6,765 nt of DNA from Cellvibrionaceae bacterium. GTDB taxonomy: Bacteria; Pseudomonadota; Gammaproteobacteria; Pseudomonadales; Cellvibrionaceae. Made by a program: the position numbers and the translations under genes. Below, piece after piece: positions 1-5,250 of the stretch (its first letter is position 1; each line of letters opens with the position of its first letter). The notes below the pieces were generated by a model that saw only the letters and a list, made by a program, of their open reading frames with translations, ran no database searches and had not been told where the DNA came from. The stretch is from NCBI GenBank assembly GCA_027012915.1, contig JALUYN010000614.1:1-6765 (forward strand), in the 5' to 3' direction.

Positions 1-38
1 TAATCGGTCTGGCGATCCACAGGGATGAAGCGGCTCAT
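1..38 (-). CDS. IS1182-family transposase, N-terminal 12 codons only
   Basis: Reading leftward from an ATG at 38-36, the frame gives MSRFIPVDRQTD and continues off the window. This opening matches, from memory, the conserved N-terminus of IS1182-family DDE transposases, which typically go on with Y-LLPPSV-DWLP. The transposase would cut and join the ends of its own element. Only 38 bases are visible, so no catalytic residue can be checked. A purine-rich stretch (GAGAAGA on the minus strand, about 7 bases upstream of the ATG) could be a weak ribosome binding site. The gene begins about 70 bp inside the sequence that interrupts the neighbouring nuclease gene, which is what one expects of an IS terminus followed by its transposase. 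The family call rests on a short but distinctive peptide. Confidence 0.6.
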   Translation of the reverse strand, partial: MSRFIPVDRQTD

Positions 39-108
39 GGCGATCTTCTCAGCTCGGCGATGACGGTGGTCAGTATCTCACGGTGCAACGGAAAGTCCGA
101 CAGGCTGC
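1..108 (-). mobile_element. One end of an IS1182-like insertion sequence
   Basis: The stretch between the transposase start (38) and about 108 is non-coding and should be the terminal repeat and leader of the element. The nuclease gene to its right loses family-like sequence exactly here: after residues LISL the frame enters AACRTFRCTVRY and stops. The junction lies at or next to a CTAG tetranucleotide (108-111), a palindromic site compatible with the palindrome preference described for IS1182 elements. On the minus strand the element would begin close to GCAGCCTGTCGGACTTT. The exact terminus cannot be fixed because the other end is outside the window. Confidence 0.55.
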
Positions 109-906
109 TAGGCTGATCAACTGCGCGATCATCGCCTCGTCGCGCTCGATGCGGTGTATCTGTAGTTCATGGCCACCGAGCAATACCGCGACATCGGCGG
201 CCTGCTGCCCGGTCACGGCAAGCTGGTGCATGACCTGGAGCTGCACGTACTCGGGCACGCCCTCCTTCCACAGGCGGGCTCCGTAGATCCCCGCCGTCTT
301 GCACTCGAGAATCTGGACCTGGTCATTGCCCACGACCTCGCGATCCAGGTTGGCCAGCATCCAGGGATGCTCGGTGTGTTGCAGGATGGCATTGACGCGC
401 TGCACCCGGTAGCCGGTGTGCTGGGCGTAGTGATCGGCGACCAGCGGTTCGAGCACCTGGCCCCAATGCAGCGGGCTGGTCAGGATCTCGCCACGGCTGG
501 GCTGCTTGTCACCGAACTGGCGTCCGGTCTTCTCCATCCACAGTTCCAGCTGCGACTTGTAGGGGTGCAGCCCCACGGCAGCAGCGGCATCCGAGCTTCC
601 GATCCCGCTCTGACGAATCGACAGCCACGCCTGACGATCCAGGGCGCGGGTGTCCACCAGACGCCGTGCCTGATCGCGGTAACGGCGTGGTGGCGGTGTG
701 GGACGCCGGGAGCGCGTTTCACGCGGGGGTAACGGCATACCGCTCTGCTCGATGGCGTCGAGAACGGATGACGTGGTGTGGGAGTTGGATGGCAGGGCAT
801 CGTTGCCAGCCTGTTCAAACGGAATCATCACCGATCTTTTGTCCTGGTGCGCAGGTTCCGGTGAAGTCGTTGTTGGGGTCGCGTAGGTTTGGGCGTTGTG
901 GCTCAT
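70..906 (-). CDS. YqaJ-type (lambda-exonuclease-like) recombination nuclease, 3'-truncated by an IS
   Basis: A 278-residue frame resembling YqaJ-family PD-(D/E)XK nucleases. These degrade one strand of double-stranded DNA ends to feed an annealing protein of the RecT/Beta type. Residues 1-85 are a low-complexity, Pro/Thr/Arg-rich, probably disordered extension. The nuclease domain starts near residue 91 with WLSIRQSGIGSSDAAAAVG (R98, S104, D106), then WGQVLEP (E153), ANLDRE (D188) and ILECKT (E201, K203), the D...ExK metal-binding core, then YVQLQVMHQL (Q222, Q224). The ATG at 906 is preferred because AGGAG lies 7 bases upstream (914-918); a frame-extending GTG at 1047 has no such support and would overlap the toxin operon promoter. 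Native sequence ends near residue 266; the last 12 residues are encoded by the IS. The core is intact, so residual activity is possible, but downstream operon partners are cut off. Confidence 0.8.
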   Translation of the reverse strand: MSHNAQTYATPTTTSPEPAHQDKRSVMIPFEQAGNDALPSNSHTTSSVLDAIEQSGMPLPPRETRSRRPTPPPRRYRDQARRLVDTRALDRQAWLSIRQSGIGSSDAAAAVGLHPYKSQLELWMEKTGRQFGDKQPSRGEILTSPLHWGQVLEPLVADHYAQHTGYRVQRVNAILQHTEHPWMLANLDREVVGNDQVQILECKTAGIYGARLWKEGVPEYVQLQVMHQLAVTGQQAADVAVLLGGHELQIHRIERDEAMIAQLISLAACRTFRCTVRY

Positions 907-913
907 GGGAACT

Positions 914-918
914 CTCCT
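914..918 (-). promoter_or_regulatory. Ribosome binding site of the YqaJ-type nuclease
   Basis: AGGAG on the minus strand, 7 bases before the ATG at 906. It decides the start in favour of MSHNAQ over an upstream GTG that would add 47 residues. Confidence 0.65.
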
Positions 919-945
919 GATGAATAGAACGAACACGGCATAACG

Positions 946-969
946 GCCCGCCACCGGCAGGCAGCGGGC
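946..969 (-). other. GC-rich stem-loop in the leader of the nuclease gene
   Basis: GCCCGC (946-951) pairs perfectly with GCGGGC (964-969) around a 12-base loop, and ACGGC (943-947) can alternatively pair with GCCGT (973-977). It sits 40-70 bases upstream of the nuclease start, so it would be in its 5' leader if transcription begins further right. There is no U-tract, so it does not look like a classic terminator. Function unknown. Confidence 0.3.
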
Positions 970-1035
970 AAAGCCGTCATGAGGGATCGTGGGTTGAGTG
1001 GGGAGCGAGTGACGCTCATTGCGAGGTGTCGCGTA

Positions 1036-1064
1036 TCGACATACCACATCGTATGATGTACTAT
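1036..1064 (+). promoter_or_regulatory. Predicted sigma-70 promoter of the toxin-antitoxin operon
   Basis: A -35 hexamer TCGACA (1036-1041, 5 of 6 to consensus) is followed after exactly 17 bases by a -10 hexamer TACTAT (1059-1064, 4 of 6). Transcription would start near 1071, about 33 bases before the toxin's GTG start. The -10 hexamer lies inside the palindrome described next, so repressor binding there should block RNA polymerase. Confidence 0.5.
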
Positions 1065-1074
1065 GTACACCATA
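1052..1074. promoter_or_regulatory. Palindromic operator of the toxin-antitoxin operon
   Basis: The arms TATGATGTAC (1052-1061) and GTACACCATA (1065-1074) are inverted repeats matching at 9 of 10 positions around a TAT spacer. The palindrome overlaps the predicted -10 hexamer and lies 30-52 bases before the toxin start. Type II toxin-antitoxin operons are usually repressed by the DNA-binding antitoxin, alone or with the toxin, at such sites. I infer that the XRE antitoxin at 1439-1723 binds here. Confidence 0.6.
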
Positions 1075-1103
1075 ACAATGCTCTGACTGAGAGATACCCC
1101 GAC

Positions 1104-1442
1104 GTGAGTCATGCCATTGAATTCATTGAAACACCGACCTTCACCCGGCAGATCCAGAGCATGGCGACCGATGATGAGCTGAAGGAACTTCAGCGTATCC
1201 TCATCGCCCAACCAGATAAGGGCGACCTGATTCAAGGCACGGGGGGATTGCGGAAAATCCGCATGGCCCTGGGACACCAGGGCAAGCAAGGCGGGGCTCG
1301 GGTCATCTATTTCCTGGCGACCGCCGAGGTGATTTATCTGATAGTGGCCTATCCCAAGAGCGTGAAGGACAGTCTGACGCCTGCCGAAAAGGCCGCACTG
1401 AAAACACTGACCCACCAGTTGAAGGGGGAGGTTTCCGAATGA
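1104..1442 (+). CDS. RelE/HigB2-like type II toxin
   Basis: A 112-residue protein of the RelE/ParE superfamily, closest in style to HigB2-type toxins, which act as ribosome-dependent mRNA interferases that halt translation. Visible signatures are KGDLIQGTGGLRKIRMA (39-55), GGARVIYF (63-70) for the central beta strands, YLIVAYPKS (78-86), and a C-terminal helix starting TPAEKAAL (92-99). The length is normal for the family. I chose the GTG at 1104 because the family-like sequence begins there (MSHAIEFIET) and GAGAG lies about 10 bases upstream. Starts further left, at 1026 or the ATGs near 1053, would fall in or before the promoter and operator. The stop overlaps the antitoxin start by four bases (ATGA, 1439-1442), so the pair is translationally coupled. 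Toxin-first order is typical of higBA-type loci. Catalytic residues cannot be assigned with certainty by eye. Confidence 0.85.
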   Translation: MSHAIEFIETPTFTRQIQSMATDDELKELQRILIAQPDKGDLIQGTGGLRKIRMALGHQGKQGGARVIYFLATAEVIYLIVAYPKSVKDSLTPAEKAALKTLTHQLKGEVSE

Positions 1443-1723
1443 GCATTTTTGACGAACTCCAGACATCGCTGCAGGAAGCCGTCGACATCAAGCAGGGCAA
1501 AGCCCAGGCTAGCCGTGTCACTCGCCACGAAGTCGCTGATGTCAGGGCCATCCGTACCAAGCTGCACGTGTCTCAGGCTGAATTTGCCGACGCCATGGGA
1601 ACCAGCATCGATACCATCAAAAGCTGGGAGACCAAACGCCGTAACCCCACCGGCCTGGCCGCCAAGGTACTGGCGACGATTCAAGACAACCCCGCCTTCT
1701 TCAGCGAGCTAGCGTCTCACTAA
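1439..1723 (+). CDS. XRE-family antitoxin (HigA/NadS-like) paired with the RelE/HigB2-like toxin
   Basis: A 94-residue partner of the preceding toxin. Residues 1-35 (IFDELQTSLQEAVDIKQGK and following) form the N-terminal segment that in this family binds the toxin. Residues 36-80 are a helix-turn-helix: RTKLHVSQAEFADAMG gives the first two helices, and TSIDTIKSWE is the recognition helix region followed by the conserved KRRNPTGLAAK. It should neutralise the toxin by direct contact and repress the operon at the palindrome at 1052-1074. Its start ATG at 1439 overlaps the toxin stop, and a strong GGGGGAGG (1424-1431) lies 7 bases upstream inside the toxin gene. This internal site would favour antitoxin synthesis. 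Length and gene order match NadS/HigA2-like antitoxins. The stop at 1721-1723 is 29 bases from the end of the convergent gene. Confidence 0.87.
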   Translation: MSIFDELQTSLQEAVDIKQGKAQASRVTRHEVADVRAIRTKLHVSQAEFADAMGTSIDTIKSWETKRRNPTGLAAKVLATIQDNPAFFSELASH

Positions 1724-1731
1724 CGACGTAA

Positions 1732-1751
1732 CCCCGGACATGGTAGCGGGG
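1732..1751. terminator. Weak hairpin between convergent genes
   Basis: CCCCG (1732-1736) pairs with CGGGG (1747-1751) around a 10-base loop, in the 29-base gap between the antitoxin stop and the convergent zinc-ribbon gene. The position suits a bidirectional terminator, but there is no T-tract on either side and the stem is short. Confidence 0.25.
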
Positions 1752-1752
1752 C

Positions 1753-2085
1753 CTACTCGACGTGGGGACGAAAGGCGTGACCACACTGACGGCACTCGAC
1801 GTTATCCAGCACCTTGCTATCCAGCTCCTCGCCCAAGCGGGCACCGGCGATGCCGCCTGCGGTGCCGCCGACCAGTCCGCCAAAGACGGCCCCGGCCAAG
1901 CTGCCGATGGTGGCCCCCAGGGGACCGCCCACGGCACCCACCAGGGCGCCGGCCTTGGCCCCTGACAAAGCCCCGGCAGCACCTGACGCGGTACCGGCGG
2001 CGGCCCCGGTAGCGCCGCCTATCTTGCGCCCGACGTTGCGGGTGATGACGTGATGCGAGCCGCAGCTCGGACAGTGAACCGACAT
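1753..2085 (-). CDS. Small zinc-ribbon protein with internal glycine-zipper segment
   Basis: A 110-residue protein with two CxxC knuckles at opposite ends: C5/C8 (HCPSCGS) and C98/C101 (ECRQCGH). They could together bind one zinc ion as a zinc ribbon. Between them, residues 22-85 are almost entirely Gly, Ala, Ser, Leu, Val and Ile, with repeated GxxxG-like spacing (GGATGAAAGTASGAAGA, then AVGGPLGATIGSLAGAVFGG). This is a glycine zipper of the kind that packs membrane helices, with room for two or three helices. There is no cleavable signal peptide. The strong AGGAGG (2093-2098) 7 bases before the ATG at 2085 fixes the start and suggests good translation. The gene is convergent with the toxin-antitoxin operon and divergent from the integrase-like gene. 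I do not know its function; small proteins of this layout occur in proteobacterial accessory DNA, but I cannot name a characterised member. Confidence 0.75.
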   Translation of the reverse strand: MSVHCPSCGSHHVITRNVGRKIGGATGAAAGTASGAAGALSGAKAGALVGAVGGPLGATIGSLAGAVFGGLVGGTAGGIAGARLGEELDSKVLDNVECRQCGHAFRPHVE

Positions 2086-2160
2086 GCTTCTACCTCCTGT
2101 CGTGGGATGGGATCCCCCTCTAGGATGCGACGCCCTTACACGGGAGGAAATGGAGCCTGA
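2086..2160. other. Divergent intergenic region
   Basis: This 75-bp gap must hold the promoters of the leftward zinc-ribbon gene and the rightward integrase-like gene. Ribosome binding sites are visible at both ends (minus-strand AGGAGG at 2093-2098; plus-strand GGAG at 2152-2155, with a second GGAGGAA at 2143-2149). I see no convincing -35/-10 pair and no clear transposon terminal repeat. Confidence 0.35.
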
Positions 2161-3162
2161 ATGTTGGTCATAGTCGTATTGGTATTTCTATCTGGATTTG
2201 GTGGCTTTCTTCTCGGGAATCAGCACGGCCATTATCGTCGACTGTCACCGCTGCTGCCCTGGTACCTCGGAACGACTCTACCTCGCCCCGTGACGATCGT
2301 AGGATGGTGCCATCGGCAGTTACGGCTGATCTGGCACCGCAAGTCTCTGGCAGGGCCGCGCAGTGGTCGCCCGCCAACACTGGACTATGTCGAAGACTGG
2401 ATCCTGACACTGCATCGCAATAACCGTGGTTATTCCGCTCGCCGCATAGCCGCCATCTTGCGACATGACCTCAAGCATCCCATCGACAAGAATACCGTGG
2501 CACGTATCCTCAAGAAACACGGCCTGACGCCACACCCGCCCGACACCACGACAAGCCGCCACCAAGATCCTGACTGGCGAACCCTCTTTCATAACCATGC
2601 TTTCTACAGCATGGACTTCAAGACCACTCTGGACGCGCTTTGTCGCCAGGTGTTTATCCTGAACATCGTTGACCACAAACGACGACGGCTGGTCTGGTCA
2701 CGAGCGACCCATAACCCCACCAGCGCCTGGGTGGCTCAGCAGATCCGCGAGGCATTCCCGTTTGACGAGGCTAGAGGCGGTATCATGCTGATGGATCGGG
2801 ACAGCATCTTTGCACACATCGCCGCTCATACCTTGCCGAGTTTCGGTATGCGTGTTCGGCGTACTGCCTATCGCTGCCCATGGCAAAACGCCGTTGTCGA
2901 GCGCTTCAACCGCACCCTGCATGAAGAATTGCTCTCAGCCATCGTGGTGCTGAACCTCCGGCAGCTTAACCGGCTGCTGAGCGAATATCGGACGTACTAC
3001 AATACTGCCCGCCCTCACATGGCCAATGACGGCGAGCCACCTACGCCAATCCATCCGGTAGCCGCGAACGATAGTGACATTGGCCATAACCCAAGCCGCT
3101 GTCGCCTGGAAGCCATCCCATGGCTGGGAGGACTTCACCATAGCTATCGGTTGAGCGCTTGA
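2161..3162 (+). CDS. rve-superfamily DDE integrase/transposase with hydrophobic N-terminus
   Basis: A 333-residue protein. Residues 1-20 (MLVIVVLVFLSGFGGFLLGN) are strongly hydrophobic and would score as a membrane segment. Residues 43-125 form a DNA-binding region: VTIVGWCHRQLRLIW, the basic GPRSGRPP linker, and a helix-turn-helix (GYSARRIAAILRH...DKNTVARILKKHGL). The rve catalytic core follows, with candidate residues D152 (YSMDFKT), D212 (LMDRDS) and E247 (VVERFN), 34 residues between the last two, as in retroviral-type DDE enzymes. The C-terminus (GGLHHSYR) looks native, so the gene appears complete. The layout resembles a widespread group of unnamed integrase-core proteins whose N-terminus is normally a helix rather than an obvious membrane span. 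I see no flanking inverted repeats, so whether it sits in a mobile element of its own is unproven. GGAG at 2152-2155 supports the ATG at 2161. Confidence 0.75.
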   Translation: MLVIVVLVFLSGFGGFLLGNQHGHYRRLSPLLPWYLGTTLPRPVTIVGWCHRQLRLIWHRKSLAGPRSGRPPTLDYVEDWILTLHRNNRGYSARRIAAILRHDLKHPIDKNTVARILKKHGLTPHPPDTTTSRHQDPDWRTLFHNHAFYSMDFKTTLDALCRQVFILNIVDHKRRRLVWSRATHNPTSAWVAQQIREAFPFDEARGGIMLMDRDSIFAHIAAHTLPSFGMRVRRTAYRCPWQNAVVERFNRTLHEELLSAIVVLNLRQLNRLLSEYRTYYNTARPHMANDGEPPTPIHPVAANDSDIGHNPSRCRLEAIPWLGGLHHSYRLSA

Positions 3163-3426
3163 TCCGCTAGGCCGACACACCCGACCGTCCGACTTCCTAC
3201 ACTCATTGGCGAAAGCCAAGGCCAGCCCATACCCGCAATTCTGAAACCTGCACCATGAGCGGCAGACCTGAAGCCGTCCTGCACATTGAGCATTTCGACA
3301 TATACGCCAAGCGACTCAATCGAAGCCCCATGAAAGCCCGAATCTGATCACTTTTTAACCAAAAAAGCGCTCAAGTAATTTTTCACCACTACAGCCCATA
3401 TCTATCAAAAACAGGATTAGTGATCT
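3163..3426. other. Non-coding stretch between the integrase-like gene and the IS3 element
   Basis: I see no intact gene in these 264 bases. They contain a small hairpin with a GAAA tetraloop (TTGGC 3206-3210, GCCAA 3215-3219), a possible decayed transposase tail (about 3269-3346), and an AT-rich end with CTTTTT (3351-3356) facing AAAAAG. The region right of about 3350 is clearly more AT-rich than its surroundings. It does not continue the Ala-rich frame found on the other side of the IS3 element. Confidence 0.4.
3269..3346 (+). pseudogene. Possible degraded tail of an IS3-type transposase orfB
   Basis: In one plus-strand frame the sequence reads RPEAVLHIEHFDIYAKRLNR then SPMKARI and a stop. 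This resembles the usual C-terminal end of IS3-group OrfB proteins, (I/V)E.F.YN..R.HS..G..SP..FEAR, with an internal loss between the YN..R part and the SP motif. The intact copy nearby ends [14 protein letters not shown]...[11 protein letters not shown]. At the DNA level AAGCCCGAAT (3334-3343) followed by GATC also recurs in the intact orfB end, on the opposite strand at 3457-3470. There is no matching terminal repeat after the stop and no upstream remainder, so this could be chance. Confidence 0.3.
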
Positions 3427-3446
3427 TACCCAGCAACAGTGGACAC
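3427..3446 (+). repeat. IS3 terminal inverted repeat, orfB-proximal end
   Basis: TACCCAGCAACAGTGGACAC. It matches the reverse complement of 4651-4670 at 18 of 20 bases, differing at the second base and at base 8. The orfB stop lies only 5 bases inside it. Confidence 0.85.
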
Positions 3447-3450
3447 TGGT

Positions 3451-4317
3451 TTAAGCGATCATTCGGGCTTCAAAGGCCTCTGGGCTGATCATCCCAATAG
3501 CACTGTGCCGCCGTTGTTTGTTGTAGTCCAGTTCGACGTACTCAAACACCTGGCGCCTCATATCGTTTCGCGTTGTAAATTGCTCCCCATGGATCGCTTC
3601 AACCTTGAGGCTGTGGAAGAAGCTTTCGGCACAGGCATTATCATAGCAGTTGCCTTTGGCGCTCATGCTGCACGTAAGCTTATGCCGGGTAAGCAGCGAC
3701 TGGTAACGCGTGGAACAGTACTGACTACCTCGATCCGAATGGACTATCACGCCTTTGGGCATTTTGCGTTTCCATAGCGCCATCTGTAGCGCGTCACAGA
3801 CAAGATCGGCCGTCATACGCTCACTCATTGCCCAACCGACCACTTTACGAGAGTAAAGATCAATGAGCACTGCCAGGTAAAGCCAGCCTTCGCCCGTCGC
3901 CAAGTAGGTAATGTCACCCACCCACTTTTGATTAGGAGCTGAGGCCGTGAAGTTTTGTTCTAGTAGATTCGGTGCGACTGGCAGCGAATGCCGTGAGTTC
4001 GTGGTGGCCTTGAACTTACGAGCTGCTTTAGCGCGCAGGCCCTGACGCTGTAAGCTGGCAGCCACCGTCTTACGGTTGATCGGCATCCCATCATCTCGCA
4101 GGTCTAGCGTTAGTCTCGGGGCGCCTGAGCGGCCCTTGCGTTGGTGATAAGCCTTGGCCACATGCTGATCGATAATGGCTTGCTGGCTGCGTTTTGGGGA
4201 CGATGCGCCTTCGCGTTGCCGCCAAGCGTAGTAGCCACTCCGAGCGACCCCGACAACATGGCACATACGCTGAATACTGAACGCCTGACGATGACGGTGG
4301 ATAAAGGCGTACTTCAC
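3451..4317 (-). CDS. IS3-family transposase OrfB (DDE catalytic part)
   Basis: A 288-residue OrfB beginning with GTG at 4317. Residues 1-60 are the HTH_21-like region ([31 protein letters not shown]). Residues 125-285 are the rve core with D135 (VGDITYL), D195 (VHSDRGSQY) and E231 (ACAESFF), a DD(35)E triad, plus the family motif [19 protein letters not shown] near the end. All catalytic residues are present. The start overlaps the orfA stop by four bases (GTGA, 4314-4317) in the -1 frame. The functional transposase should be the 388-residue OrfAB fusion made by slippage at 4347-4353. The frame between the slip site and 4317 is open ([11 protein letters not shown]), which supports this. OrfB alone may have little activity. 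Confidence 0.92.
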   Translation of the reverse strand: MKYAFIHRHRQAFSIQRMCHVVGVARSGYYAWRQREGASSPKRSQQAIIDQHVAKAYHQRKGRSGAPRLTLDLRDDGMPINRKTVAASLQRQGLRAKAARKFKATTNSRHSLPVAPNLLEQNFTASAPNQKWVGDITYLATGEGWLYLAVLIDLYSRKVVGWAMSERMTADLVCDALQMALWKRKMPKGVIVHSDRGSQYCSTRYQSLLTRHKLTCSMSAKGNCYDNACAESFFHSLKVEAIHGEQFTTRNDMRRQVFEYVELDYNKQRRHSAIGMISPEAFEARMIA

Positions 4318-4616
4318 TTCAGGCTTTTCGCAAAGTACACCGCGGCCTTTTTTGTGATGGCCAGCTCTTCATTTGCCTCGGCTAGTTGGCGCTTCAAGCG
4401 GGCGTTTTCTTCTGCCAACGACCGCTCTCGCTCGGATGTGTCTTGCTGCAGCTGTGCTTTAGATCGCCACTGATAGAGCTGACTCGCGTGTATTCCCAGT
4501 TCACGCGCCGCTGCTGCAACGCCAATACGATCAGCAAGCGCTAATGCTTCTTGCCGGTAGCCATCTGAGTAACGGGTATATGATTTTTTCTTCATTGATG
4601 TTGTCGATCTTGCCAT
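4314..4616 (-). CDS. IS3-family transposase OrfA (DNA-binding part)
   Basis: A 100-residue OrfA. Residues 10-55 are a helix-turn-helix of the HTH_Tnp_1 type ([20 protein letters not shown], then [19 protein letters not shown]) that recognises the element's ends. Residues 60-92 form a leucine-zipper-like coiled coil ([20 protein letters not shown]) used for dimerisation. The protein ends [13 protein letters not shown], the classic IS3-group tail. GAGGTG lies about 5 bases upstream of the ATG at 4616. The OrfA-only product normally acts as a regulator, while a minor fraction of ribosomes shift at 4347-4353 to make OrfAB. The gene starts about 35 bases inside the terminal repeat, so its promoter should lie at the element's own end. 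Confidence 0.92.
   Translation of the reverse strand: MARSTTSMKKKSYTRYSDGYRQEALALADRIGVAAAARELGIHASQLYQWRSKAQLQQDTSERERSLAEENARLKRQLAEANEELAITKKAAVYFAKSLK
4347..4353 (-). promoter_or_regulatory. Programmed -1 ribosomal frameshift site (A AAA AAG)
   Basis: On the minus strand the orfA reading is ATC ACA AAA AAG GCC, so the heptamer A AAA AAG sits in the correct zero-frame phase for tandem slippage. Shifting back one base enters the orfB frame, which is open from here through to 3451. It lies 30 bases before the orfA stop. Confidence 0.85.
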
Positions 4617-4650
4617 GGTTCACCTCATCGTAACGTATGACGTTCTTAAG

Positions 4651-4670
4651 GTGTCCACTGTTACTGGGCA
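4651..4670 (-). repeat. IS3 terminal inverted repeat, orfA-proximal end
   Basis: On the minus strand it reads TGCCCAGTAACAGTGGACAC, beginning with the TG typical of IS3-family tips. It is the inverted partner of 3427-3446. The interrupted Ala-rich frame runs straight into it (L-I-L, then P-S-N-S-G-H encoded by the IS). Confidence 0.85.
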
Positions 4671-5250
4671 GGATCAGTGCAGACTGAAGTTCCTTAGCTG
4701 TCACGGCACCAGAAACACCAGCAGTAGCTGCTTCATAAGCGGTACCAGTAGTGTTGAGTGCATAGTAGTTAGTGCCATCGATCTCTGCTCTAGCCGCAGT
4801 CAGAGCTGCATTGATGTTGGCGTCGGTGAGGTTATCACCAGAAGCAACGTCAAGTGCTGCAGCAGACACAACGGCAGATGCAGCGGTTTGGGCTGCAGAA
4901 GCAGTAATATCGCCTGCACTGGTAAAGGCACTAGCAGCAGCGCCAAAGTCCAGGGCACGAGCGCCAGAAAGGGCAGAAATCGCACCATCAACAGCAGCTT
5001 GTGCGTCGATGACCAGATTTTCGTACGTATCGACGGCATTAGTCAGGGCTGTCGCATCGAATGCTTCAACCGCATCTTCCAACGCAGAACCTTCCAGCGG
5101 CTCATCAAGAGCGGCGGACGGAAGCAGAGCAGCACCGGCTGAGCTCAGCAGTCCGTCTTCGTTCAAACCGTTAGCAGCATCAGTCAGCGCAGCAACGACG
5201 TCATCGTTAGCTGTCTGCAGGCCACCCAGCAGTTCAGTGAGCCCTGCGAC
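4671..5250 (-). pseudogene. Internal fragment of a large Ala-rich, acidic, surface-type protein gene
   Basis: Reading leftward from about 5250, the frame gives VAGLTELLGGLQTANDDVVA and continues open to the IS3 tip at 4671, about 193 residues of native sequence. The protein is extremely rich in Ala, Asp, Thr and Gly with few basic residues and no Cys. It has coiled-coil-like stretches (ENLVIDAQAAVDGAISALSG) and a recurring pattern of an Ala-rich helix followed by a short N/D-G loop (LTDANINAALTAARAEIDGT, YYALNTTGTAYEAATAG). This style is seen in giant secreted or surface proteins, but I cannot name the family. There is no credible start: upstream of 5250 composition changes abruptly and an in-frame TAG lies at 5299-5301. 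There is no native stop either: translation runs about 46 codons into the IS and ends at 4531-4533. The gene was therefore cut on both sides. Codon use differs from neighbours (many GCT, GCA, AAC codons). Confidence 0.7.

Larger units (their letters stand above)
3427..4670 (-). mobile_element. IS3-family insertion sequence, apparently intact (about 1244 bp)
   Basis: The element is bounded by near-perfect terminal inverted repeats (3427-3446 and 4651-4670, 18 of 20 matching). It holds orfA and orfB in the usual overlapping order with a programmed-frameshift heptamer, and its length is normal for the family. Transposition would use the OrfAB fusion through a circular intermediate. No direct target duplication of 3-5 bases abuts the repeats (flanks ATCT on the left, GGAT on the right), and the sequence to the left does not continue the gene interrupted on the right. 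I infer that the original junction has been altered by a deletion or rearrangement next to the IS. Confidence 0.88.

Noticed and set aside
169..732. Long plus-strand open frame opposite the nuclease gene
   Set aside because: It is the antisense shadow of a GC-rich coding region; it lacks a ribosome binding site and any recognisable motif, while the minus strand encodes clear YqaJ motifs.
1019..1057. TTGCGA (1019-1024) with TATGAT (1052-1057) as the toxin-antitoxin promoter
   Set aside because: The hexamers are good but 27 bases apart, too far for sigma-70; the TCGACA/TACTAT pair has the ideal 17-base spacing.
903..1466. Minus-strand open frame across the toxin gene
   Set aside because: Antisense to a well-supported toxin-antitoxin operon and its promoter, with no family-like sequence.
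1740..2053. Plus-strand Pro/Arg- or Ala/Pro-rich open frames
   Set aside because: These are shadows of the glycine-zipper codons on the minus strand; the low-complexity composition is a by-product of GGC/GCC repeats.
3351..3367. CTTTTT...AAAAAG inverted repeat as a rho-independent terminator
   Set aside because: The stem is only A-T pairs with no GC-rich stem, so it would not make a stable terminator hairpin.
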